DNA of 64,000 nt from assembly GCA_030159075.1 (NCBI GenBank), contig BROG01000508.1:290001-354000 (forward strand), given 5' to 3'. Under the pieces are notes generated by a model. That model worked only from the letters and a program-made list of their open reading frames with translations, made no database searches and was not told the DNA's origin. The stretch's first letter is position 1. The number at the start of each line of letters is the position of its first letter. Both the position numbers and the translations under genes were made by a program. This DNA comes from Atrina japonica (taxonomy: Eukaryota > Mollusca > Bivalvia > Pterioida > Pinnidae). This document shows positions 30,119 to 45,047 of the stretch, one piece after another.

Positions 30119-30664
30119 TGGTCTGAAATGTGAGGTGGTCTCCTAAGCTAGGTGGTCTGAAATGTGAGGTGGTCTCCTCTCCTAAGCTAGGTGGTCTGAA
30201 ATGTGAGGTGGTCTCCTAAGCTAGGTGGTCTGAAATGTGAGGCGGTCTCCTCTCCTAAGCTAGGTGGTCTGAAATGTGAGGCGGTCTCCTCTCCTAAGCT
30301 AGGTGGTCTGAAATGTGAGGCGGTCTCCTCTCCTAAGCTAGGTGGTCTGAAATGTGAGGCGGTCTCCTCTCCTAAGCTAGGTGGTCTGAAATGTGAGGCG
30401 GTCTCCTCTCCTAAGCAAGGTGGTCTGAAATGTGAGGCGGTCTCCTCTCCTAAGCAAGGTGGTCTGAAATGTGAGGCGGTCTCCTCTCCTAAGCAAGGTG
30501 GTCTGAAATGTGAGGCGGTCTCCTCTCCTAAGCTAGGTGGTCTGAAATGTGAGGCGGTTTCCTCTCCTAAGCTAGGTGGTCTGAAATGTGAGGCGGTCTC
30601 CTCTCCTAAGCTAGGTGGTCTGAAATGTGAGGCGGTCTCCTCTCCTAAGCTAGGTGGTCTTTAG
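30119..30664. repeat. Minisatellite, 39 bp x ~14
   Basis: Unit GGTGGTCTGAAATGTGAGG + CGGTCTCCTCTCCTAAGCTA. The first units are 34-35 bp because they lack CTCCT. The period is divisible by three, which makes a 153-codon open frame of SPKLGGLKCEAVS repeats. That is a by-product and not a gene. Flanks resemble the family H MITE at 36321-36510. Confidence 0.95.
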
Positions 30665-30919
30665 GTCGAGGTTCCACTGTGCAATGTATATAAAACAATA
30701 TGAGTGGTCGTAGACGGATTTTAAAATTGTCGAGTCTTTTCTATACTAGTTTAATGCATTGAAACATCTCTGAACATGAAATCACCCACATTTTTCGTGA
30801 TTTTAACCCTTACATTTTTTCGGTCAGTCATGGAATAAACACTGAATTTCAATTCAGTAATGGTCTGACGTAATAATTATGCAAGTTACCTCTGGGTCAA
30901 AATTGGGGGTAGCCCGTCA

Positions 30920-31760
30920 CTATAATACAATTGTATTGCTTGTAATCTTAATAGAAATAAGTATAAGAAATGTGTATTATTTTCAATCTTGATAAAAAAA
31001 GTAAGCATAAGAAAACTGTGCTACTTGAAGTCTTAATAAAAATAGTAATTATGATCAAATTGTATTGTAAATATTATAAACATACTACCAAAGTTATAAT
31101 GCTCAAGACGATATCGTTTCTGTCAATTAGACTTCATCAGTTGAGCTCCAATTTAAAAGTTATTTTCTAAAGAGAAAGTGGTATTATACAAGGCCAAATA
31201 ATTGTAATCTTAATAGAAATAAGTATAATACACTGCATTAATTGTATTCTTAAAAGGTATAAGTATAAGGAAATTTTATTACATGTAATGTTAATTAAAA
31301 TAAGTCTGTGAAAAGTTGTAGTACTTGACATCTTAATACAAATTAGTGTAATAAAATTGTATTAATTCTGTTCTTAATAGAAATAAGTATATGAAAGTTG
31401 TAGCGCTTAAAATCTTAATACAAATTAGTGTAATACAATTGTATTAATTGTATTCTTAATAAAAATAAATTTATGAAAGTTGTAGTACTTGAAATCTTTA
31501 TACAAATTAGTGTAACCAAATTACAGAAATAACTGTAAGAAATGTAGTCTTAATAGTTACACGTTTATGTAAGTAACATTTTACTTGTTATCGTGATAGA
31601 AATAATAAAAAGAAAATTATATTAATTGTATTCTTAACAGAAACAAGTCTACTCTACGAAAGTTGTAGTACTTCAAATCTTAATATAAAGTAGTGTGATA
31701 GAAATGTATTAATTGTATTCTTAATACAAAAATATATATATAAGAAAGTTGTTTTACCTA
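30920..31760. repeat. Degenerate AT-rich minisatellite, ~60-70 bp
   Basis: Recurring AAGTTGTAGTACTTGAAATC, TTAATACAAATTAGTGTAAT and GTATTCTTAATAGAAATAAG blocks. A C-S core copy interrupts the array at 31085-31195. Confidence 0.8.
31085..31195 (-). repeat. Solo C-S core inside the minisatellite
   Basis: Minus-strand core from GGCCTTGTATAATACCACTT to ATTATAACTTTGGTAGTATG, with no spacer. It is almost identical to the core at 11191-12003. Confidence 0.85.
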
Positions 31761-32233
31761 ATATATTGTTCTCATATCATAATTCTTACATACATTATCA
31801 TTGTATCTATCGTCTATCAAGATCTTCTCGTTACCAGAAATATTGAAGAACGAACAAGTTATTAGTGAGTATGCTTTATGTTTTAAGACACGAAGACAAC
31901 ATTATGATGTATTACTTGTTGGGGGTGAGATTTGATACAGAAAATACTGAGATTTTTTTCTGACCTATCTTCTGTAAAGATTCTACACTGCGATATGATT
32001 GTTAGTCATGTGTGTGACCTGATGGAAATATTAAGACATAGGAGTGGTGCCGATACCACAGTTACCATGGATACTGTTAGTAAACACTTTTTAACGATCG
32101 ATCATTTGTACCGAAATGTCTCTAGCTGTAAATATAAAGCGGTATTTTTTTTAAATCATGTTTTTACACTCTATTCTGTTTAGCCACCTATCTACCTACA
32201 ACATGTATTTGTAATTTATATAAGTACTTTCAC

Positions 32234-32235
<2 letters not shown>
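31761..32235. other. Intergenic, nothing assigned
   Basis: An 83-codon frame at 31932 has no recognisable domain. Confidence 0.4.
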
Positions 32236-32266
<31 letters not shown>

Positions 32267-32282
32267 GTGGTGGTAATGGTGG

Positions 32283-32322
<40 letters not shown>

Positions 32323-32325
32323 AAT
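32236..32325. repeat. (GAT)n / (GGT)n microsatellite
   Basis: Trinucleotide run of GAT units with GGT units in the middle. Confidence 0.95.
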
Positions 32326-32777
32326 AATACATGATAAGTAGATAAATCAATCAATCAATTGATCTCAAATGTAGCACTAGTCCTTCTGTCGCAATCTATG
32401 CTCCCGATATTGTTGGTATGTTTGTAACTATTACAACACAAATATAGTCACAAAATAGTTACTACATAGATAACAAATCCTTATTCAAATTTTGATTTGA
32501 TATGAGTCAGTCTCGCAAGATGGTGATCCTGGATTTGATTCCCAGTATTTATAAACCGATGTCCCGTATCACAAAAATTACATCATGTTAACTGCTGCAT
32601 CGATTTTTCATAGTAAAAGGTCAAATATATTTGTGGCATTTCTCCTATATCTGCTGAACTCTCTATACAAAAACAAAACGAAAAACAGGTTCTATACAAC
32701 AATTAAACAACCGTTCACAACAGAAACAGAGATACACCTGTATACTTAATAAAGTGCTTTCTTTATTGTTGTTATTT
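32326..32777. other. Intergenic, nothing assigned
   Basis: Unique AT-rich sequence with no feature seen. Confidence 0.5.
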
Positions 32778-32910
<133 letters not shown>

Positions 32911-33135
32911 ATTCATACTTTGCTGAATACCATCAAATGGTCAGTTTGCAAAGCATCATATTTATTATTTTGTCAACCCCAGTTTTCGTTCTTAGTAGAT
33001 GAAAATCAAAACATGTTAACAACATTTGCAGACGACCAGAAACGTTTTCAGACAATAATCAAAGATGTACTAATTAAACAATTTGATCAATCGTTAAATA
33101 TGGAGAGTAACTTGAGTTCGGTATAATAAACAAAT

Positions 33136-33241
33136 TTTGTCCCTGGTTGTAGAGTGATATGAAGGTCAGTTTGCCCCTAACAGTCATATGATTGCTTCAG
33201 GTAAACAAACTTTCATATCATCCTATAAACAGGGACATAAA
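33136..33241. repeat. Small foldback element
   Basis: TTTGTCCCTGGTTGTAGAGT plus GATATGAA pairs imperfectly with TTTCATATCATCCTATAAAC plus AGGGACATAA. The arms are about 30 bp. Confidence 0.65.
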
Positions 33242-34017
<776 letters not shown>

Positions 34018-34479
34018 AGGAATGACGTTCGAAATGAACAGGAGTCTTGTAATATCAATTTTGCCGTCTTTACTTTCAAACGCTATTCATTTTCAAATAC
34101 AATTTTCGTCTTTAGCCAAAATGTGTATCTTTTCAGTGGAATGTAATGTATGAAGTTACGTGTACTCTGTTGATCTCTCGTCTTTGTTTGAACATAAACA
34201 AAAGAAGAGCAAATTACACATCTACGGAATGCCAACGAAATTATCGAAAGATGACCACAGCTATCTGGGCAATAGTCCGTACAGTCAATTAATTACAAAA
34301 GGTACCTCGTTCTGATATCTATGCTACAAGAACGCTCAAATGATATCGAGATGATAACATTCTCCGTGGAACAGGTGATGATAAGGTTAACCCTTATTTC
34401 GGGAATTATGAGGAACATTTTATATATCATGCACATTTGTAAATGACTCTTGGTCCTGAAAATCTCGAGTATTTTTTCC

Positions 34480-35282
34480 AGTCGGCATGTAAATGTTTTA
34501 TGTGTTAGAGTCAGAATCTTTTTACATGTTCGCAAACGTGTTATACGTTTCAAGAGTCTGTCACTATAACTGTATATATGTTCAGATGTTGTAGACGATT
34601 TAGAGCAGGATCAATTTTAAATGTTTCGATGTGTAATACGTTTTACAGTTAGTCAGAATCATTTCAATTATTATTAACAAAACCAAAGTTATAGTTTTAT
34701 AAAAGAGGCCAAGACAAATGCCCAAGGCGATCGTTTCTGTCAATAAGAATTTATCAGTTGAGCTCAAATTTGATATAAATATATATTTCCGAAAGAAAAA
34801 TGTGGTATCATTCAAATTCACAATAATATTAAATGTTCACAAATGTTACACGTATCAGAGTTAGAATGATATTAAATGTTCAGATGTGTAATACATTTTA
34901 GAATCAGTCAGAATTATTTAAAATATTATCAACAATACCAAAGTGTCATACGTTTTAGAGTCAGAATAATTTCAATGCTTACCCGCATTAGAGCCAGGAT
35001 AAAGTTTTATGTTCAGAAGTGGTAGACGATTTAAAGTCTGAATAATTTTAGAGCCGGAATAATTTAGAAGTGTTACCCGTATTAGAGCCAGAATAATTTT
35101 AAATGTTATAGAAGCGTTATACGTTTTAGAATCAGAATAATTTAAATGTTCAGAAGTGGTAGAATGTTCAGACGTGTTATACGTTTTAGAAACAGAATGA
35201 TTTTAAATCTTCTGAATTGATTACGTTTTAGAGTCAGAATGTCTTATTGTACGAAATTTGTTATACGTGTAATAGACAGAAT

Positions 35283-35329
<47 letters not shown>

Positions 35330-35370
35330 TATAATTATAATACACGCTCACTAGTGTTACACATTTCAGA
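34480..35370. repeat. Degenerate AT-rich minisatellite, ~42 bp
   Basis: Recurring TTTTAAATGTTCAGAAGTG and TTATACGTTTTAGAGTCAGAAT blocks. It is interrupted by a C-S core (34665-34815) and an (AAT)n tract (about 35286-35335). Confidence 0.75.
34665..34815 (-). repeat. Solo C-S core, second subtype
   Basis: Contains ATTATTAACAAAACCAAAG, AAAAGAGGCCAAGACAAATG, GGCGATCGTTTCTGTC, TTTATCAGTTGAGCTC and AAAATGTGGTATCATTC. It shares the extra GGCCTCTTTTGTAAAACT block with the copy at 47495. Confidence 0.75.
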
Positions 35371-36090
35371 AGCAAAATAATTTGACAATCATTTTGTTCA
35401 TATTCGGAAAGTATCTTCATGTTGATTCACGAGTAATTTGCAAAGTTGTGAGTCTCATTGAAAGATACAAAAGATAAAACAATTGTTAATTTGTTATCAA
35501 TTTTAATGCCATGTTCAATTCACAATTTTTGTATAAAGCCAGGCAATTGTAATCTTCGAAATAGAAAAAAATAATTTTTGAGAAAAGTAAGTGACATTTA
35601 GATGTTCAAAACGGCAATAGAAGATCATAGAAGACTGTGAGGCACACAACCAGACCTGGAGTTTAAATGTGCGGGATTTATCAAGAATGAAATTGCCGTC
35701 AATTTATATAATGGTAATTTCGAATAAACATGCTGTTGAAAATTGCCTGAACTGTTGTGAAATAATAACTTCCTGGTTGTATAATTTTATACTTTAGCCG
35801 TTAAGCAATGTGACGTCTTGTTGAAGTTATATATGAATTCAGAAGTGCATAGCCATGATTCAGACAGACATTATGGAAATACATTTTCCTTTGGTATGAT
35901 TGGTCATATAGTTTATTTCAATAGAACAAGATTATTTTAGTTAACAAATTATTGAATCAGTTTATTTCCACATACGTATTGTTGTTGCTCAATAAATGAG
36001 GAAAAGCAAAATATATTGGAACAAAATTGGGAACTCATTTAACAAGAGTATGAATATTGACTTTAATTACTTCTGCATTTGGATTGATTA
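35371..36090. other. Intergenic, nothing assigned
   Basis: AT-rich, no feature seen. Confidence 0.5.
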
Positions 36091-36091
36091 T

Positions 36092-36205
36092 TTTAGCCTC
36101 GTATAATACCACTTTCCCTTTAGAAAACCTATTTTAAATTGGAGCTCAACTGATGAAGTCTAATTGACAGAAACGATCGTCTTGAGCATTATAACTTTGG
36201 TATAA
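36092..36205 (+). repeat. Solo C-S core
   Basis: Runs from TTTTAGCCTCGTATAATACC to GCATTATAACTTTGGTAT with no spacer. It is the plus-strand counterpart of 31085-31195. Confidence 0.85.
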
Positions 36206-36320
36206 CGTTGATGATTAATATATACAAAAAAATTCAAAACAATCTATTGAATTCATATAAAGACTTCTGGATTCAGTAATCTACCACAATAAGTTATAGA
36301 AAATTATTGTTTAGAACCAA

Positions 36321-36510
36321 AGTGGAACCTCGCCTAAAGGTCTCCTCGCTTAGGAGACCACCTCGCATTTCAGCCTATAAATTCTGTCTTGATAAATATT
36401 TGTCTCTTGATAAATATCTAATAAGTACATAAGTTTGGGGACCACCTCACTAATCGGAACACTTTAAGTCAGTGACTGTTAGTTGGTCTTTATAGCGAGG
36501 TTCTACTGTA
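36321..36510. mobile_element. Family H MITE
   Basis: Ends AGTGGAACCTCG and CGAGGTTCTACTGTA are inverted repeats. Inner blocks ACCACCTCGCATTTCAG and ACCACCTCACTAATCGG match, in reverse, the sequence around and inside the 30.1-kb minisatellite. It resembles pogo/Tigger-type ends; the class is tentative. Confidence 0.6.
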
Positions 36511-36523
36511 TGAAAAAATTTGA

Positions 36524-36990
36524 GCCCTACAGTGACATTGAAAGGAAAGTATCAACAGTTTAGGAACATTAAAGGGGCATTAGCCATGTTTTTATTTTTT
36601 CAAAATTCAATTTTCTTGTAGTACTGCATAAATTGACAAGCAATAACGAAATATATACACAGAAATGAAAATTCTTAAATTCATATATATTTGTTGAAAA
36701 CTGCTTGGGAACTGCTTAATTGTCATGTACATCAAATACATGTAGTTAAAGTAGAAAAAATCGAAATAATTTGTTTTTGGTTAATACAGCTAATGCCTCT
36801 TTAATATTTCTGCTACAAATGACAATAAAGAAATAGCAATCTACATAAATCGAGAAACCAATGAAACGAGTTGAAATATCTGTGATATCGGTCCAAATTA
36901 TCATAAAACATATATCCTTATTCTCTAGTATGCTGTTAATCAATCATATTTATTTGAATTTTGACTTAATTTGAAAATTTCTCTCTCCAA
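36524..36990. repeat. Segmental duplication, copy 1 (contains an F MITE)
   Basis: From TTTGAGCCCTACAGTGACAT to AATTTCTCTCTCC. It includes a complete F MITE at 36568-36806 (TTAAAGGGGCATTAGCC ... ACAGCTAATGCCTCTTTAA). Copy 2 is at 38000-38471 and includes the same MITE, so the MITE was there before the duplication. Confidence 0.85.
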
Positions 36991-37953
36991 TTTAAAATAC
37001 TTCTACCATATACTCATACATAGGAACGAATATGCAATAACTTTTCGTGTTTTATATATAAAACTACTTAATCAAATTTTAGTGAAAATTGGGTAATACA
37101 TTTTGGTAATACTATTCAAATTCAGTGATTCAACTTTATATCTATTTTTTTTCTTTGTTCGGTGTTTTGACAACAACAGTTGTGTTCCATCCGAAATTTA
37201 TGGATATTGCTAAGGCGCAGAGCAGAAAACGGCATGGAACTTAAAACGGAAAGTACCACAAACAAATTTATTGTGTCGGCTGCGAAACATAGTGACGGAT
37301 ATGGATCACTTTGTCTGTCATCCTTGTGTCTATCCATTTGTTGGACAAAAGTGATAGGCCATTTCCTCACATCCCATAAAGGGAGTTCAATGAAATTTAG
37401 AAGGAATGGAATACAATGACATCCATCCAAGTGCGGTTGTTTTGTTAGGATCGGAGCCATTGGGGCGGTTCCACAGAGGACACGCATTCTCTAGTTTTTT
37501 TTCTAAGAAAGACCGATACACTGTTTGGCTTTATTTGTCTTTTCGTCTGTCAGTCTGGAGATGAAATTTATTCACTTAAAATTGTTTTGGTCAAGAATTT
37601 AATTTGTATATTTCAACAAATTATCGACTGGTTGATACTTCCATTAGTCATGGTTTTGGAGAAGAAGTTGACAATGAGAAAATTTAACCACAAGTATGAT
37701 AAATGCCAAGCGTTGATCAGATAAGGTCTTTGTATAATAGTAGACAAATTAAAACTTGTGTGAGAGAAACATTTGCACAACAAATCTGTGTTGATATTAA
37801 AACTTCGACTCCGGCAGCTAAAATCTTACAGTACTTGGAATGCTGTCACTGAAGGAATATAATTATAGTAATCAGAATCAATTTTTGTGAACGCAAATAA
37901 AATACATGTACGACATGATTGTATACGAATGCGATAGACTCTTTTTAGCAGTA
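36991..37953. other. Intergenic with a less AT-rich segment (37160-37500)
   Basis: 37160-37500 is non-repetitive, closer to balanced base composition, and open on both strands (121 codons minus, 79 codons plus). I recognise no protein family in either frame. It could be a regulatory element or a decayed mobile element. Confidence 0.35.
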
Positions 37954-38515
37954 TCCCTGTATATTCCAATCTCGGTGAAGGGGTCATTTAAGCTTGCATT
38001 TGAGCCCTACAGTGACATTGAAAGGAAAGTATCAACAGTTTAGGAACATTAAAGGGGCATTAGCCATGTTTTTATTTTTTTCAAAATTCAATTTTTTTAG
38101 TACTGAATAAATTGACAAACAATAACGAGATATATACACAGAAATGAAAATTCTTAAATTCATATATATTTGTTGAAAACTGCTAGGGAATTGCTTAATT
38201 GAAATGTACAATCATTTACATGTAGTTAAAGTAGAAAAAATCGAAATCAAATTTGTTTTTGTAATATACAGCTCATGCATCTCTTTAACATTTCTGCTAC
38301 AAATGATTTAAAGAAATAGCAATCTACATAAATCGAGAACCAATGAAACGAGTTGAAATATCTGTGATATCGGTCCAAATTATCATAAAACATATATCCT
38401 TATTCTCTAAGTATGCTGTTAATGTTTTCATATTTATTTGAATTTTGACTTAATTTGAAAAATTCTCTCTCCCTGTATATTCCAATCTCGGTGAAGGGGT
38501 CATTTAAGCTTGCAT
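37954..38515. repeat. Segmental duplication, copy 2, with 46-bp flanking direct repeats
   Basis: Copy 2 (38000-38471) lies between two identical 46-bp direct repeats (37954-37999 and 38470-38515) that begin TCCCTGTATATTCCAATCTC. The repeat is absent from the ends of copy 1, so it looks like target sequence duplicated on insertion. The internal F MITE is at 38049-38290. Confidence 0.85.
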
Positions 38516-39274
38516 GAACATAGACGTCTGGTATAATACAAGGAAAAGGATATATTGAAACACTATCGTATAGAACAGATTATGTCAGAGAACTGATTAT
38601 TGCCACAGCACCGTAAATGGACTCTAGAATTTCATGTAATTATAAAATTTGAATATAGTAATAAAACAATGCATGGGATTTTTCACAACTTGAAATGCTT
38701 TTTGTACAGGGACAATATTTCAGTCTTTGCGTAAAACATCAACTGGTAAATCAAACGGTCTGTTATATACAGGAAAGCATCTCCTGGTATTGCACAAATG
38801 ATTTGTAAGGCAAAGCTTACTAAAAGTCTTATAAATAGTTTGATATCCTGATCCAACCTCTTGATTTCCAGAGGTCCGTGTAAGTACAATTTTTTGTTTT
38901 CGGATTAGATGAACGGTTGTCACGGGTACTACGGCGTTAGGGTTTTCGACGATCAAAGGACCCTTCCGAATGATCCGATATTAACGAATAAATGAAATCG
39001 TCGAATTCAACATAATATTGTCGAAAACATATGTCGGCGCGATTTGTGAAATTGAGTAGGGCCTTTCCATGTATGCTATAAAAAGCCAGAAAACAGAAAG
39101 TAATAAACTTATACGTACAACGTATCGCTGAAATACTGAATAAAATTGATATATTTCGTATTTTCTTATCCGTTCTGTATTCTGTTCCGTATTTCGCATA
39201 ATCTGATATTGATATATTGAATAACAAAATACGTTTATATAATAGTTTACATATAAAAATTTCAGATACCAAAG
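38516..39274. other. Intergenic with an element E scrap
   Basis: 38845-38905 matches element E (CCAACCTCTTGATTTCCAGAG, then GTCCGTG). The rest is unassigned. The 115-codon minus frame ending in element E sequence is not convincing as a gene. Confidence 0.45.
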
Positions 39275-39480
39275 TATAAATCAATAGAATGTCCAGGACA
39301 TAGATACAGACGTCTATAAATCAATAGAATGTCCAGGACATAGATACAGACGTCTATAAATCAATAGAATGTCAAGGACATAGATACAGACGTCTATAAA
39401 TCAATAGAATGTCTAGGACATAGATACAGACGTCTATAAATCAATAGAATGTCCAGGACATAGATACAGACGTCTATAAA
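39275..39480. repeat. Minisatellite, 40 bp x 5
   Basis: Unit TATAAATCAATAGAATGTCC + AGGACATAGATACAGACGTC. It is preceded by TTCAGATACCAAAG, the end of element E in reverse. The array is an amplification of that end. Confidence 0.95.
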
Positions 39481-39689
39481 TATGATTCTTTAAAAAGGTG
39501 TCCCGTATTGATGTTTTGTTACAGACTAGATACTCCAAAAATTAACTATGGAAGTACATAATTTCCACAATTTATTGTCGAATAAAGAGACAGACTTTGG
39601 TTAAAAAGACATTGGTAAAAGACTTAAGATGGAAGGACATAGCTTTGGTTTTAAAACATAACTTTGATTAAACAAATATAACTTAAGTT

Positions 39690-39990
39690 GGAAGTAAATT
39701 ACTTTGGTTAAAAAGACAGAACCGTGGTAAAAATATATAACGTGGGTAAAAAAGACAGGTCTTTGGTAAAATACATAACGTGGGTAAAAAAGACAGAACT
39801 TTGGTAAAAATACATAACGTGGGTAAAAAAGACAGAACTTTGGTAAAATACATAACGTGGGTAAAAAAGACAGAACTTTGGTAAAAATACATAACGTGGA
39901 TAAAAAAGACAGAACTTTGGTAAAATATATATTGTGGGTAAAAAAGACATAAATTTGGTAAAATATATAACGTGGTTTACATAGACAGAA
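39690..39990. repeat. Minisatellite, ~39 bp x ~7
   Basis: Unit GTAAAAAAGACAGAACTTTG + GTAAAAATACATAACGTGG. Looser relatives extend to about 40110. Confidence 0.9.
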
Positions 39991-40383
39991 CTTTGATTAA
40001 ACAGTCAAAACTTTTAGTTGGAAGAACGTAAATTTGATTAAAAGAAGAGTCGTATTAAAAAACAGAACCTTGGTAAAAAGACAGAACCTTAGTAAAAAAA
40101 AAGACATAACTTTTCTAAACGACAAACAATTCGTTAAAAAGATTATGATTATATATCAAGTAATAAGGTTTACAAAATTCTTTTCACATTACTTTCTATT
40201 ATCATTAAGCAACAGCTGGTATAAAGAACTGATGTTAAAAATTTATTTACTTTTCAATCAATGTTTCTTTAATTATCATTTTCTAAATTATATAAATCAG
40301 AAAATATTATTCTTAATTGTATTGAAAATAAAAGTTTTCATCGTGGATGTGTTTTATACTGAAATTAATTCATTCAGATCACT

Positions 40384-40470
40384 TTTCAACTTATTCAGAT
40401 AATTTTTCAAGTCATTCATATATTTGTTCAACTCATTAAGATAATTTGTCAACTCATTCAGATATCTGCT
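40384..40470. repeat. Short 21-bp tandem repeat x 4
   Basis: Diverged units of the type TTCAACTCATTCAGATAATTT. Confidence 0.7.
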
Positions 40471-43405
<2,935 letters not shown>

Positions 43406-43407
43406 AT

Positions 43408-43430
43408 ACACACACACACACACACACACA

Positions 43431-43474
<44 letters not shown>
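43408..43474. repeat. (CA)n(TA)n microsatellite
   Basis: CA run followed by TA run, abutting the end of the minus-strand P copy. Confidence 0.95.
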
Positions 43475-43477
<3 letters not shown>

Positions 43478-43700
43478 GCACTAATATATCTACCGACACG
43501 GATAAAAAAGAAGTCAAATTTTCGACCTGTCCCTTCTTCGGGACTAAGAAATTACAATAACATAAAAACGCATAAATACACGCACTAAGCACGCACGCAT
43601 AATTGGAATATAGATGAAAAGCTCTACATGTTTGTTGGTGATCGAAATCAAACAAGTGTTAGTATGAACGTGAAACGTTCAATACCATATAAATTTAACG
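43475..43700 (-). mobile_element. P-type (Penelope-like?) terminal repeat, minus copy
   Basis: Reverse complement of 43815-44115. On the minus strand it reads AACACTTGTTTGATTTCGATC, TTATGTTATTGTAATTTC, TTAGTCCCGAAGAAGGGACA, GGTCGAAAATTTGACTTC, TATCCGTGTCGGTAG and TTAGTGCTTCA, running into (TA)n. The CCGAAGAAGG...CGAAA...GAC order recalls a decayed hammerhead ribozyme of Penelope-like elements. Confidence 0.5.
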
Positions 43701-43814
43701 TGATTTGAATGACCAGATTTTAGTAAATGTATTTTTACAGTTTCTTGTTGACTTCACAGTTTTGTTTATTCTATTCACATTTGTTGATTTCATTCACATT
43801 TCGCTAAATCATTG

Positions 43815-43895
43815 GTACCCTAGTTTCATGTTAACACTTGTTTGATTTCGATCTTTATCACCATTAATTATGTAGCTTTTTATTTGTATTCCAAA

Positions 43896-43940
<45 letters not shown>

Positions 43941-44115
43941 TTATGTGTGTTTGTATGTGCTTTTTATGTTATTGTAATTTCTTAGTCCAGAAGAAGGAAC
44001 AGGTCGTCCCAAAAATTTTTGTCCGTGTCGTTAGTCATTTAGTAATTTATATAATTTGTTTCTTGACTTGTATCTATTTGCTTAGATCAGACACCATAAG
44101 ATATACAGTGCCGTT
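43815..44115 (+). mobile_element. P-type (Penelope-like?) terminal repeat, plus copy
   Basis: Mirror of the minus copy, interrupted by a (GT)n run at about 43900-43940. It reads AACACTTGTTTGATTTCGATC, TTATGTTATTGTAATTTC, TTAGTCCAGAAGAAGGAACA, TTTTTGTCCGTGTCGTTAGTC and TTCTTGACTTGTA. The last block recurs in reverse at 24656-24760 in vestigial intron 2. Confidence 0.5.
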
Positions 44116-44322
44116 GGTTTTAGTGAAACCTGTATACAGGGGCCACCCAAGGAACAAAAAAATGACCTTTATGCGCAGGTGACCCTTATACACAGGTTCA
44201 ATTCAGTTGAAACATGCAGTCAAGGGACTTAAAAAAACTGGCCTTTATAAACAGGTAATCCTTATATAGAGGTGGCCGCTATAAAGGTTTTACTATATAT
44301 ATATATATATATATATTATATA

Positions 44323-44375
<53 letters not shown>
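44100..44375. mobile_element. Possible small DNA element next to (TA)n
   Basis: Starts near TACAGTGCCG...GAAACCTGTATA and ends CCGCTATAAAGGTTTTACTA before a (TA)n tract (44293-44375). It has repeated CCTTTATA-CAGGT blocks. Weak inverted ends suggest a MITE. Confidence 0.4.
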
Positions 44376-44379
<4 letters not shown>

Positions 44380-44514
44380 CTTAACTTTGAATATTATTCA
44401 TTGAAAGAGAGGAATATTTGTATATTCATTCACAACGAAACAACAGTAATTATAGTTAACAATTTTACATTTACATGAAAACAAGATACTGATATCGATT
44501 ACATAATCTGTAAT

Positions 44515-44846
44515 TAAGGTAAAAACACGCAAAATTTATTTTGTAACTGGACATGTTTGTATATCGACGGCATATAATTGTAAATAATTATCAAAATCAT
44601 TGCTTATTTGAAGAAGACTTCTGAAATATTAAAATATTGTTTGAGTGCCGTACTCAACATATTTATTCTTTTTTTTTTTCAGGAAAACCATAAGTATGAC
44701 GCAAAAATTAATATGTGAATGATAAAACATAATAATATGCTTCCTAATTACTCAACCCCAAATGTTTTACAAATGATTGTATAGTCAAGATAATGAAATA
44801 AAAGTTAAGCTTGAGTATTGAGTAAATTTGGTGACTTCGGGCCCTG
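44515..44846 (+). mobile_element. R340 element lacking its left end
   Basis: Body from TTAAGGTAAAAACACGC through GTGCCGTACTCAACATATTT to the right end (CTTGAGTATTGAGTAAATTT, GGTGACTTCGGGCCC). It is closely similar to 12004-12356. Confidence 0.8.
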
Positions 44847-45047
44847 GTGTATTAAGTTCAACTAGCATAGTTTCCAATTCCACATATGAGAACACAAAGT
44901 GCATATCAAGCAGCCTTCATGGTGAACTTTACAGACTGCTTCAAATACAAATTATTACTATTTTTGTCGGAAATTTCGGGGTTTTTTTTCTATGGTGTGG
45001 TTACATAAGATTTTTTATATTGAAAAAAAAAAAAAAAAAAAAAAAAC

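Noticed and set aside
30203..30664. 153-codon open frame of 13-residue repeats
   Set aside because: It exists because the 39-bp minisatellite period is divisible by three. There is no start context, splice support or sequence outside the array.
37122..37487. 121-codon minus-strand gene
   Set aside because: No recognisable family, no intron signals, and the plus strand is also open. Kept only as an unexplained segment.
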